Assembly (NCBI GenBank): GCA_030762175.1
Contig: CM060838.1
Coordinates: forward strand, 22,252,001 to 22,316,000
Direction: 5' to 3'
Source of the DNA: Metallyticus violacea
Lineage: Eukaryota > Arthropoda > Insecta > Mantodea > Metallyticidae
DNA length: 64,000 nt
Shown here: positions 46,448 through 58,009 of the stretch, one piece after another
How positions within the stretch are numbered: position 1 is the first letter of the stretch
How the letters are laid out: each line of letters opens with the position of its first letter
Position numbers and translations under genes: made by a program
Notes under the pieces: generated by a model
The model's database searches: none
What the model was told of the DNA's origin: nothing
What the model saw: only the letters and a program-made list of their open reading frames with translations

Positions 46448-47337
46448 TATTATTGAGATGAAAAAAAATATACCGGTAAGTGAGTCTATTAATTAAATGA
46501 AATATATGAGCACTGACAGATAATGATGTGGGCATTTTTAAACGTAACCATGTTTATGAACTTTGTCCTTGATTAGGCAGCCCAAACTCGGGTAACTCAT
46601 TGTAAATTTGTGATAATCTTAAATGGGAAGGATAATATGGGCATCCTTGACTGTGCGTGGTGTATTCATTTATTATAATAATAGACAAAAACCCGGGACG
46701 CGTATTTGACATTTGTACGTAGCTTATCGCATTGGGCGTTGACAATGGAGACAGGAAACAACGGAAAGACTTGGGTGGAGGGGATGACCTGGTGCTGGGA
46801 TGTGTGTGTTCTCTTCCTCCACCTGGCCAATTTCCTTTCCCCGGAAACTCAACCCTTCCACCCTATTTGTTCACAATAATGAAATGTTAATGACAGAAAT
46901 CGCCGTGCAATAGTAGGGCAGATAGGTTAGTGTGTCAGATAAAGATAACCGTTCTGTTGCTGGGCATGGGCGGGTATCGTGTCGCATCAACATGGCTAGA
47001 TAACCCTTCTAATTACTCATTTTAATTGAAAAAGGGATAAACAGTATTTATCTGTTCCTCCAAAGCTTCTGGGAAAACATCTGCTTTCTTATGCACTTTT
47101 AAAGTGCTATGCTGTGGCGTATGATTAAAAAAATTACAGCCAACTTTCTTTTAAACCAATGTATTTCATCTAAGGAAAATATTCAACTTTATTTTAAAAA
47201 GAAAGAAAGACAAAACACCAAATAACTCGTAACTCTCAAAGTTTACAATTACCACATGTTTCAACATTTTTGTTTTGTTTAATTAATTTAACCCTGAATA
47301 TTTTCTTAATATGCGCTTATTTAATTTTTTTTTTTTT
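46448..47337. other. Unassigned stretch
   Basis: Near 46,625 the word GATAATATGGGCATCC resembles the inner part of the pogo-like end. The less AT-rich part at 46,740-46,990 is unassigned. A 12-base T run leads into the SINE-A at 47,338. Confidence 0.45.
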
Positions 47338-47623
47338 GATTGGTTTATTTATGGACGCTCTTTAACATCTCAGGTCATCAGCGTCCCATTCAACTCAGGG
47401 CGTGAAACGGCCGACAAATTTTGCTCAGAGGCCTCTCTTTCAGGCTTGAGGTTCTTTTTCGTGCCGTAAATGTACGACACGGGACCCATAGCTTTACTTC
47501 CCTTCCGAAGGAAGCCATACTTAGGATTTTTACGCCCGAAAAAATCCATCGATCCTGGCCAGGTTCGAACCCGCGTTTTGGGCGTAGGAGGCAAGTATGG
47601 TAACCACTACACCACCAGGACCA
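47338..47623 (-). mobile_element. SINE-A copy 7, full length; family reference copy
   Basis: On its own strand the copy starts GGTCCTGGTGGTGTAGTGGT (A box TGGTGTAGTGG fits TRGYNNARNNG), then TACCATACTTGCCTCC, and a B box GGTTCGAACC. A body of about 210 bp follows with the TTCCTTCGGAA palindrome and ends GAGCGTCCATAAATAAACCA plus a poly-A stretch (a T run on +). It is flanked by a perfect 12-bp duplication GCGCTTATTTAA (47,313-47,324 and 47,626-47,637). The internal boxes would act as an RNA polymerase III promoter; the tRNA part has lost tRNA folding, so it is not a tRNA gene. Confidence 0.95.
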
Positions 47624-48669
47624 ACGCGCTTATTTAAAACAGAGAGAAAGGTAAGAATAAAAAGCAAACAGGAAAGCAACTAATATAGTCGTATATTAAC
47701 ATGTTCAATCAGCTATACCTAAATAGTAATATAGGCAACTGTTCACCAGCCTCGTTCTCACCCAAGAATATGTCTGAAAATGAATGCGCCTATTTTGGGT
47801 ACATTAACGGCGATACAGATAAAAGGTAGATAGAAAACTTTCGTGTATTTTTGTTCTGTTCTGAAATATATTCCATATACTTATATAGAGAATTATAAGC
47901 TATTACATGAATTGTGTTACTGACAATTTGTTTGACGTTAAGGGTATTATACAAAAAAACTCTGAATATTATTGCCTACTGCTCGATCAACTTTTTAACT
48001 TTCGCGTGTAATCTATCGATTTTAAAACATGGAGGGTAAATTTAAATGTTAATATGAGGAAAATGTCCTTTTTTATTATTTGAGTATGGAAGCAATTTAA
48101 GTTGAAAGTATATTGGCAGGCTGTTTGCAATACCTACTATTCTATGAATATATTCTCACCAATGACAATTAAAATATATTTTCTTATTCTGTAAACATTT
48201 TTAATTATAATGAATGTATGTTTATTATTAAATTGATCTGAATTCTCAGTTATCTACCTGCATTGAAACATTTAATATCCCGTAATTGTCGGGCTCGAGC
48301 CTCTAGGGGCAATAACTTTGTAATGTCTGTTTGAAATAAACTAAAAACATTCGCAAATGATTATGTTTTACTAATAGACTTTGTGTAATGATTAGACTTT
48401 TGTGCTAGAACTAAACTTAGGGCATAATAAAATCTATGAGCACAAGCGACAAAATATTTACTGAATTTTCAAGAAATAATCTAAGAAATTATTAATTTAT
48501 ATTCATAAAATGTTTTTGCATTAATTAAATTATGCACATGGGAGTTTATGCAATGCAAAAGTGTTCTTTTGCATGTACAGTATTACACGAGGGAGTATTA
48601 AATATAGTAAATTTTTTGTTTTGTAATTTATTAAAACCAAATTAAATAAAATGATATATGCTCATTTTC
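47624..48669. other. Unassigned AT-rich stretch
   Basis: No gene or repeat is recognised. Confidence 0.5.
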
Positions 48670-48925
48670 CTACAAAACATATTTGCAATTGTTCTCCCAG
48701 TGGATAGGAAGCTACTTAATCCCATTATCGAAGAAAGAGTTTCCAAAGGAATGCGCTATATTTTTGACGCTGTCGAATCAAAGACCTCTCATTGCTTCTT
48801 TTAAAGTTCCAATTATGAAAGAGTAGTAATCACAAGGCAATAGATCTGCCAGTGATTTTAACCTTTTTTGCCTTGTCAAAGTAGCTGTATATGGACGGGC
48901 GTTATCTTGAAGGAGAAGTTTTCAA
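48670..48925 (-). pseudogene. Mariner transposase C-terminal remnant
   Basis: The minus strand reads LLQDNARPYTATLTRQKRL (second catalytic Asp, codon at 48,904-48,906), LLPCDYYSFIIGTLKEAMRG (third catalytic Asp, 48,829-48,831), then after a stop and a frameshift FFDNGIK, WENNCKYVL and the final stop (48,670-48,672). The catalytic Asp residues are 25 codons apart rather than the 35 expected of a DD34D mariner, so about 10 codons have been lost. Both Asp residues remain. The 5' two-thirds of the gene is not visible. Confidence 0.82.
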
Positions 48926-50680
48926 TTGTTTGTTTTTATTGTTTTTTTCGCCCATTAACACAATTTGCCTAAACCAAAAGGTATGTTACAATTACTGTTC
49001 AATGTTCACAAAGTAAAGGGGAGAATAGAATGGAAGTACCAGGAAACTGTTGAAATAACTTTTCCAGCTGACTGCCGCGTTCCTGCTTTAACAGGGGCGG
49101 ATTCCTCCCTCTTCCTTCACTCCATGCTCGCTGACTTTGAATCGGGGGTATATATTCATTGCAGACTACGATTCGACGCAGAAACATTTCTCCTATCTCG
49201 CTCAAAAGCCTTGACACACGTCAGCGTTTGATTCTCAGTGAGAATTAGAGCTACCCATCTTGCCGACACTTTTCTGTAATCCAAGTCATTTGAAATGATG
49301 GATTGATCGCTTTCATAGCTTTCCCCAAAATCAGATACGATTTCATTAAGTCACACTTCGGGCACACTTGTTTATGTCCCGGACGGCAAGGAATGTTTCT
49401 GCAACACCGTCCAAGGTCGAGGTTAGTGACTTTCATTTACTACAGTTTGGTGGTCTTTAAAATTGTTGTACCGTTTATATATTTGTGTCTTAAGACAGCC
49501 TGTTATTCCCAAACTGTGGCCCTTAAACTTCACTAAATGTCTGCCGCTTTTACGCCCTTCCGCTCCAAAACTTAATAGCAATGCGTTGCGCAGTCGACGA
49601 ATGAACCTCTAGCTCGGGCACGATGCTATTGAAATACGAAACTGCTGTTCAAAGGGAGCCTTCCAAGGTATCACTAAGTACTACTCACAAACGGTAAAAT
49701 AAAAATGTCGGTTTTATTTGATTCATCCTGATACTAGGAAAATTATCACACTTCAAAAAGTACTGAATTGTCGTCGTAGGAAAACAGATGCATTCCAGAG
49801 TTTTAGCTCATAAAGCAAACATCAGATGAGGCCTTCCTGCTCATTTAAGACGATTTTTATTTTTCATTACCACTAAAATATCTTATTAAAGATCAAGGAA
49901 CTCGAAAGCAAACACTACTGACAAAATAAAAAGATGCATTATTAAGTTACGTTTGTTTCAAATATAAGGGGCATATGGTACAGGTCGCTTGAATAGTAAA
50001 ATCGGTATCTACGCTATCTTCCAGATAAATTATGATATTCATTTTAACACCCGTTAAATCACCCTCTCTTTAAAATATAATTTTATGTAGATCTCGGATG
50101 AATTTCAATGCACTAATAGGTTAAACTAAAGCTTCTGAAACTGCAAGAAGTCAACATTTTTCATTTCTGCCACAATAGTAACTTTAATTCTGGTATAAAC
50201 TGGCGATTTTTAGAGCCGTTTACAACATTGCTGGCAAAAAGAAATATTTCAAGTCACATTTTTCTTTATATACCTTTAGATCGTAAATTCTAGGAGCGAA
50301 ATGAAAAGAAGACATGGAAAGTCCATGACCGTTGAGGAATTGTACGTGACAGGCTCAGAAAATGGCCCGATACATAAGAAAGCGGTACACTGTCGCTTCC
50401 CTTAGTCTGATAAAATGCCTCATACTGAGCGATAAAATGGGAGGCGTATCAATCTCCCAGCTACGAGAAGAACTCTCAGAGTATGAGCGTCTACTGTTAT
50501 CTACAACAATCTCTTTTTATACCTTGATCCATTTCGGTTGACATTCTTCAATGTTTAAAATAATTTTAATACCAGAAAAATATGTGATGAAATTATTTGC
50601 CATAGAATCTTTAGGGAAATAGATCAGATACGTTCTCTTAAATGTTTATAGTTAAAATATATTTATATGTGCTTTCTTAG
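48926..50680. other. Unassigned stretch
   Basis: About 48,960-49,640 is less AT-rich, with a TATA-like GGTATATATTC near 49,147 and a small Cys-rich minus-strand frame (CCRNIPCRPGHKQVCPKC, near 49,360-49,410). I recognise no family and cannot tell an exon from chance. The remainder is AT-rich. Confidence 0.35.
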
Positions 50681-50965
50681 ACCGCCACGGTGGCCGAGGT
50701 CGTTAAGGCACGGACTCGTGAGCGAAAGGTCTGGGGTTCGAGTCCCGCCAAGATTGTCCTTCCTCCCTGAGGCTTTTTCCAGGTTTTTCTCAGTCCTCAT
50801 AAATAGAAAATGCCGGGGAGGTACCCTAAATTTAGGCCTGGAATGTTCCTTCCTTAAAAAAGAAAATCCTTTCTCAATATATCATTTCATCTCATGTATT
50901 ATCAGTGTCCATTGCCTGTGATGCCTCAGTAGTAAAAACGAGCGTTAAACACTATTAAAAAAAAA
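50681..50965 (+). mobile_element. SINE-B copy 7, full length
   Basis: Starts ACCGCCACGGTGGCCGAGGT, B box GGTTCGAGTCCC, body, and the complete 3' end GCCTCAGTAGTAAAAACGAG, GCGTTAAACACTATT and a 9-A tail. The flanks TGCTTTCTTAG (left) and TGTTTTCTTTCTAAG (right) form an imperfect duplication. Confidence 0.93.
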
Positions 50966-51229
50966 GTGTTTTCTTTCTAAGCTGTAACAAGAGCTCATAA
51001 TTTTTATGTGGTATACATATAACACAAAAACTGTTTCTCAAATGCTCGATACCACAACATTATAGAAGCTTACTTAGGTATAATACGCACACAATAATCA
51101 CATCGAAATGTTAAGCACTCTCAAATTTAGCATATCGAAGAACGCTTTGCACTCTTGTTGATTTATAGAGTCATTTCAATCAATTACGGTTTTCATTATG
51201 CACTATTGATTTTCATTCTTGCCATGTAT

Positions 51230-51230
<1 letters not shown>

Positions 51231-51270
<40 letters not shown>

Positions 51271-51532
51271 GGTGTTTAACGCCCGTCTTTACTGCAGAGG
51301 CACCACAGGCGGCGACACTGATGGTACATGAGATGAAATCCTTGGGAAAGGATTTTTAAGGAAGGAAATGTTCCAGGCCTAGTTTAGGGTATCTCCCAGT
51401 ATTTACCAATTATGAGGACTGAGGAAAATCTGAAAAAAGCCTCAGTCAGAGAGGACGTTCCTGGCGGGATTCGAACCCCAGGCCTTCCGCTCACGAGTCC
51501 GCGCCTTAACGATCTCGGCCACTCGTGGCGGT
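51231..51532 (-). mobile_element. SINE-B copy 8, full length with long poly-A
   Basis: Antisense copy with a poly-A tail seen as about 37 T (51,231-51,267) and a head ending in CTCGGCCACTCGTGGCGG. B box seen as GATTCGAACCCC. The possible duplication GCCATGTATG / GCCGTATATG has two mismatches. A long pure tail suggests a fairly recent insertion. Confidence 0.93.
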
Positions 51533-54500
51533 TGGCCGTATATGGAAACTTCCACCTTTTCAACAAAAGCTTATCAGCAAGTAATGTTTCCTATTATCAT
51601 ATTAGCTTTTATGGTAACATTTAATTATATCCATACCCAAAGAGATCACCCTGTATATTGATAAACTTTATTAGTGCTATAAATGTCTATAAAATCTCGG
51701 ATTTATATTATGACGTTACGACACTGAATAACCGTTAAGTGATTTATCGTGTCTATGTTGCTTAGTGGAAACTGTCTATCTTTATGACCTATTTATTAAG
51801 GTGACAGAATATTTTTTCGAAAATCGTAAATTTTTTAATTTATGTATTTCATGACGTGTGCTCATACATAAAGATGTAAAAATGGTAACGGAAGTAGGTA
51901 ACACTAATCCGCTTATAATTGACGCCAACTGCTCCAAAGAAGCATGCTGCACCGTTTTCGTACGCTATTATGTAGTATCATTTGGAGTGGAAGCTTAATT
52001 AGTATTTAGAAACTTACTGCCTTAACTTTAAACTTTGACTGTATGTCCCATCTCAAAGTTCTTATTTAGCTGCTCTACAATCTTTGAAATTGTCGTGGCG
52101 TAGTTCATATCATGGTTTCTGTATTTTTAATAGCAATTTCATGATTTTTGTAAGAGCAATCTATTATCGTGCATATTATAACCTAAAGTGATAACGATAG
52201 TACCACAAGCTCGAGTTCTAACTCAAGTACAGAAGATTTTTAGTGTTTCCTCAAGGGCATTCAAGTTATTTTTTATCAAGACCGTGACACTTAACTACAT
52301 TTTTCTCAAGGAGTCCAATGGTCTAATGCATGAAACACTTTGCTTATTGCAAACGTGGAAAATATGCGTGATACGGAAGCCTTTATATTCATGACCTTCT
52401 ATAAATACCGCGCATGCATTTGTTTTATAAGCTGATCTCATGAAAATAAATGCCTACCGCAAATAACAAAACCTACCCACTAGACTTCTTGTCCCCTTGG
52501 ACAGAACATAGTGCGGCTTACTAATCCTTTGCTAACACCTGGAAACAGAATCCGATATCCCTCAGCGAAAATCTGAGGCTACACCGGAATCATATAGGCA
52601 TGATTAATTTAATGAGGGCTTAACAGGGTTGCAAGGGCCTTAATGAGACTGGGATCATGTTGTCGTTGTTTGATCCAAAGCACAGAGGAATTATTGTTTG
52701 GTATGTTAACCGTCTTTATTACACATGACAATCTATACATAATGGAAGCCATTCAGCTTGATTTTACTTTATATTAGAGACAGATTTATTAGAATTCTTC
52801 TGACTGTGATTCTACTGAAGTGAACGCAATTATAGACTGAAAATTAGTAAACTAAGCTATAGGTAACATATCTTGTAGATTTTCTAAGCAACAGCCAGAA
52901 AACAAAGATAAAGGAGCAGAGTTTGTAAATTTAAAATACTGAAGACGATGGAGAGGTTTTTAATAGAGGAGCGGTGATGGTTTATTATGGGTGAGTGTTG
53001 TAATAATACCCTACAATGTATAGAGTGGTTCTTGGTAGGTGTGTATGGAGGGTGCGGTTCTACTGTTGACTGCTGGTAGTTGTCTCGCTGTTCCACCGGC
53101 TCCTATCTCAGTCGACTGCTCCAATTCTATTCTGATGGATCTTAGGGTCCTCTGGAGTGTTTTGTGGATCAGTTTTGATCCAGGAGAACAGGAAATTTAT
53201 CACATGAAAGATACACGCGATTGATTCCTTCGCACACGATTTATTCAGTTTTGAAACACCAGTAATTAATGCCTGACTGCTCGTCGCTGCCTAATAAATT
53301 CCCATTACTTTGTTGTACTGATACAATGTTTCCTCTTAATCTCTTACTCCTTTCACCAATGTTCGCCCTACTCTCTCTAATGCCTTCTTTTCACTAATAT
53401 TTTACTCCTCTCACCAGATTCTTCCTTTTCCTTCACACTAACGCTTTCGGCCCTCTGACATCCCGTTTTTCTACATTATCGCCATGCCTCTCGCTAAATT
53501 AAATTCCCTCATTTATTATTCTATTCCCCAGTTATAAGTTCACCATTGGCTATCTTAAAATATTTATTATATAGCTAAGTTCTCCTCATTCGCTTATTTT
53601 TTTGCGATGGCTATTGACTAAAATTATTTTCCGCCTTCTGACATTCACTATTTCCCACAAGCCTGAATTTCCTAGAAGCGGTCTCTCATAAATTTCGGCA
53701 TTTTTCTTATATGCTGGACTTCTAAAGTAATGTCTATTTCCGCCCTTAGTCATTTTTAGATAGCCAAATGTTCTCATAAATAACGCACGCATATTTCTCA
53801 TTTACTTTCGCACTCATTCTCATGAATAGGCGGCGTAACCTTTTGAACTCCCGACCTGCCTGTAATAAAACATTTCGTCTCCGTTCTGACATTTTAATTC
53901 CCTTTTAAAATTATTTCCATATCTTATTTGTTTGATCTATGTCCCATTACAGCCATTTCCTCATTTGACTATCTTTGCCGACAATTTACCACACTCTGCT
54001 AGACGCCTTTGTATCTTCTGTCGGCCAATTTCCTTCCGAAATATTCACATGGACAAAAATTCTGTGACATGCAAAAGAAATCTCCCCCCTTTTGTATATC
54101 TCTGGGTTAGAAAGGGCATATTCGCGAGCCGTCGTTAGGGTACACATATACAATACTTCTCTCTGTCTCTTTCTTACATGTTTACCTACAGGTGGCTGCA
54201 GTCAACACAGAATGAATACAATGTCTCTTGCAAATTATAGTTACCTGCCAAATTACATACATACAAGTACGTGTCTCAAATCATATCAATCCCTATTAAA
54301 CGTATCTCTAAATCATTTAGTTATATACATACATAGTAAATATCCACATCAATCAATACTTTTATAAATATAACTGTGCGTCCTCAATTCTTAGACCTAT
54401 GTAATTAATACTAAAATCAATTTATTAATCTAATAAAGCTGGCCTTAATTACAGCTGCACGGGGTATCTTTAAATGCAGGCATGCATATATATACATTAC

Positions 54501-55592
54501 TTCTATGTGAACGATCTTAGAGGTTTAACAACTTTTTGCATATTAAAACTTCCTGAATGAGTCATTCGGCAAAGTGAACTTTAAGTAAATGAATGAAATC
54601 TATCAATGTACTAAGTATATATTTAGTGTTAATTTAACATTAATATCAAATTTAATTGAATATACGTTTGTTTATTATTAAAATATGCAGTATAACTGTA
54701 TTTTAATTTTGACACAATTTTTAAAAATTAATCAATCAAGCTTTTAAATATTATATTTTCATTCAAATTTGTAAATGTGCATTTAAGATCACTATCACAT
54801 AATATTGGCAACTATTATGCAAAATATTATTTATATTAATATAATAATATTTCCGATTGATTGTGTTTCAGCTGCAAATTATTCACATTCAAAACTATCC
54901 TCATGCGCTACACTAGAAACAGTGTTTTGCAAAAAATATACAATAAACAAAATGTTATATGTATTCACACATGGGATGCCAAAAGACTTTTAGATGTAAT
55001 GGACAGGACGAAAACAAGCTATAGCGATTGGGTACTTTGAATTGGAAATAAAATTTATTACACATTTCCAATAGTGTTCTGAGCAGTTGAAAGCTACCAC
55101 ATCGACACGGAGCCTGCAAATGCGCAGAGGTCGCTAGCAACAAGCGTGAAACGTGCAATAATACAACTAGCAAACATTCATTTGTCTTCATTTGCATTGT
55201 TTCTGTAAAACGCACACCTGTCGTTTACTCCACACAGAGAGACGATCTCAGAGAAATTAAATAAACACACAGAAGCGGTTTTCCGTATGCTCATCTAGAG
55301 ATCATTTCTGACTCAGGGAAAGGTTTTCTTGGCCTAATTTACTTTTCACAGCTTCTCACTCTCCGGAGCCAGTAAAAGAACAACAATCAGAACAGAAGTA
55401 CTTATTTTGGGCTGTTTTACTTTTGTATTAATATAGTGTTCTTTTTTCTTTGTTTATTGTACATGTTTGATAGATGAGCACTTTATTAATGGCAGGGAAA
55501 TGACATGAATTATACTGTATACAACAGTAACCGCAAATATAAATTTAATAAGTAATTTCTTAAGCAGTTCCGTCAACAACTTGTACTCATTC
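51533..55592. other. Unassigned stretch
   Basis: AGAGATCACCCTGTATATTG near 51,640 reads as a mariner-type terminus facing left, without a partner. About 53,240-54,110 is markedly pyrimidine-rich on +. The open frames of up to 91 codons are unrecognised. No host exon is supported. Confidence 0.45.
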
Positions 55593-55605
55593 TATAAAAG
55601 TTATG

Positions 55606-55890
55606 TCGGTCCTGGGGGTGTAGTGGTTACCATACTTGCCTCCTAAACCCAAGGGTTCGAACCCGGCCAGGACCGATGGATTTTTTCGGGCGTAAAAATC
55701 CTAAGTAATGGCTTCCTTCGGAAGGGAAGTAAAGCCGTGGGTCCCGTGTCGTACATTTACGGCACGAAAAAGAACCTCAAGCCTGAAAGAGAGGCCTCTG
55801 AGCAAAATTTGTCGCCGTTTCACGCCCTGAGTTAATTGGGACGCTGATGACCTGAGATGTTAATGAGCGTCCGTAAATAAATCAAGCAAG
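55606..55890 (+). mobile_element. SINE-A copy 8, full length
   Basis: Starts TCGGTCCTGGGGGTGTAGTG, then GTTACCATACTTGCCTCC, B box GGGTTCGAACCC (8 bases of the anticodon-arm side are deleted before it), complete body, and the end GAGCGTCCGTAAATAAATCA. Flanked by TATAAAAGTTATG (55,593-55,605) and TATAAAATTTATG (55,891-55,903), one mismatch. Confidence 0.95.
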
Positions 55891-55903
55891 TATAAAATTT
55901 ATG

Positions 55904-56571
55904 CAAATCATAAATATATATTATGTACAGGTAAATAAATCGGTAAATGTTGAAAGTTCTGTTTGTAATATACTTTCAAACAGTTTGAAAAACATCAGGA
56001 TAGGAAACAAAGAGAGCAAGGACTCTGTGAGTAGATTCCAAAAATATTACGACATTTTTCAATAGTATTACACAGCTTACACTTTCATTACCTCACAATT
56101 GACAGTAGAGGTAATACGAGAGAATGGTAGAAGTAACCTGTATCACTTTGTATTAATCTATATTAGTTTCTCCAAAATAAAAAAGAATATGTAAAGGTCT
56201 CCCAAGTGTTTCCTACACAATCTTTAATGTTATTGACAACTTTTGGTTACAGATTTCTCAGTTGTTTGTTTAGAGGTTATGCTCATCCCTATAAGACAAG
56301 ATCCAAACACCTTTACTGAGTCAAAAACATTTTAAATAATTGTAGCAAACTATCTTCAGCTAATTCGTTTGTCTTCGATTCGCGTCACTTTCCCATTCCA
56401 TTTTTAATCATTACATCACGTCTATAATGTTCTTCAGCAAAGGAGATAAACTTAAATAAATGTTTATACTCTATGCATCAATTTCAAATTTACTCATAAT
56501 TATTCCGAGTGAAAAAGAGTTAAAGAAAATGCAGGATGTTATATGGAAAAGACAGCTCCAAATTACTTAGG
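55904..56571. other. Unassigned AT-rich stretch
   Basis: Nothing recognised. Confidence 0.5.
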
Positions 56572-56583
56572 GAGTTACGATTT

Positions 56584-56864
56584 TTTGAATGGTATTTAAC
56601 GCCCGTTTTTCCTATTGAGGCACCACAGGCGGTGGACGCTGATGATGCATGAGATGAAATGATATATTGGGAAAGGATTTTTAAGGAAGAAAACGTTCCA
56701 GGCATAAGTTTAGGATACTTCCTTGGTATTTGCCATTTATGAGGACTGAGAAAAACCTGGGGAAAAAAAAACCTCAGTCAGGGAGGACGGTCCTGGCGGG
56801 ATTCGAGCTCCTGACCTCCCGCTCACGAGTCCAAGCCTTAACGACTTCGGCCACTCGTGGCGGT
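56584..56864 (-). mobile_element. SINE-B copy 9, full length
   Basis: Antisense from GGTATTTAACGCCCG to the head CTTCGGCCACTCGTGGCGG. B box seen as GATTCGAGCTCC. Flanked by a perfect 12-bp duplication GAGTTACGATTT (56,572-56,583 and 56,865-56,876). Confidence 0.95.
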
Positions 56865-56876
56865 GAGTTACGATTT

Positions 56877-57269
56877 AGAATAAACAATGTTTCATTAAGA
56901 AACTTAATCCACTCTACAAATCCACTATTATTACAAAAAAAAATTACATGCAACTGCGCTTTTTCCCCGGACAGAACACAATGACAGCACTATGGCTGCT
57001 ACCAGCCATTCTGGTTTCGTCTCCCGTTTCACGGTAGTCGCCGAGTCAGCAGTAAGTAACCCTCAGCGGAGCAGGTGTCAAATGGTCGTTACTTATTTTA
57101 CTGTTCGCAATTATAGCTACAATTAAAACTGAAGCCCCGAGTCAACTTCCTTTGAAATTGATTGCCTACTCTCTTTAGACATTTTAAACCATCTTCCAGC
57201 TGTGCTGCAGAAAAGAACAAATCTCTCCACATTTCTCCAGTAACGTTGCACTGACCTCAGTTTTTTTCA
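56877..57269. other. Unassigned stretch
   Basis: Less AT-rich around 56,960-57,090. No protein or repeat is recognised. Confidence 0.45.
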
Positions 57270-57509
57270 TATTTATTTATTTACGGCCGCTCTTTAACAT
57301 CTCAGGTCATCAGCGTCCCATTCAATTCAGGGCGTGAAACGGCCTACAAATTAAGCTCAGAGGCCTCTTTATTCAGGCTTGAGGTTCTTTCTGTCAAGGA
57401 AGCTATTCTTAAAATGTTCACACCCGAAAAAAATCCGTCGATATTGGCTGGGATTGGGCCTGCGATCTTGAGTTTAGGAGGTAAGAATGGTTACCACTAC
57501 ATCACCTTT
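57270..57509 (-). mobile_element. SINE-A copy 9, diverged, internally deleted
   Basis: Antisense from TATTTATTTACGGCCGC to GGTTACCACTACATCACC. About 50 bases of body between the TTGAGGTTCTTT and AAGGAAGC segments are missing. The B box is decayed (GGGATTGGGCC on +). An old copy. Confidence 0.88.
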
Positions 57510-57834
57510 ATCTCAGAGGAAGATTTGTTCAGACCAAAGCAGAATTTCAGAGCAGTATATTGTTAGTCGGTGTCACCTCCTGAACTGAAAATGTCTTAAC
57601 TGAGCTTGCACGCAGAAGGGAACGGGAAGTGATGACAATGAAACTATTACTACGTGTATACAATAGTGCCACAATATTAAGCATTAAGCTAAGGAAATTT
57701 TAGCGCGAGAAATTATGCGTGTATAAAACGTATGAACATTCTTTACTGAACATCTCTGGTGTATTTTACTACCGTCAGTGAATGTATCTGCAATTTATAA
57801 TTAAAAGCGTGTTCGTTGTACATGAAAAGGCCGC
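57510..57834. other. Unassigned stretch
   Basis: Nothing recognised. Confidence 0.5.
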
Positions 57835-57845
57835 GCAAGTAGTCT

Positions 57846-57998
57846 TTTTTTTTTTTTTTTTTTTTTGAGTAGTGTTTAACATCTGTTTTTACTATTGAGG
57901 CACCACAGGCGGTGAACACTGATGATACATGAGATGAAATGATACATTGGGAAAGGATTATTATTTTTTTTAAGGAAGGAACCGTTCCAGGCCTAAGG
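57846..57998 (-). mobile_element. SINE-B copy 10, 5'-truncated at insertion
   Basis: Only the 3' half: poly-A (seen as T), GAGTAGTGTTTAACATCTG through GTTCCAGGCCTAAG. A perfect 11-bp duplication GCAAGTAGTCT (57,835-57,845 and 57,999-58,009) brackets exactly this fragment, so the missing head was never copied. Confidence 0.95.
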
Positions 57999-58009
57999 GC
58001 AAGTAGTCT

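Noticed and set aside
50681..50755. tRNA gene-like A and B boxes
   Set aside because: They belong to the SINE-B head; the same sequence recurs with a SINE body and the acceptor stem is not kept.
55606..55675. tRNA gene-like boxes in SINE-A
   Set aside because: Same reason: a SINE head, with deleted anticodon-arm bases.
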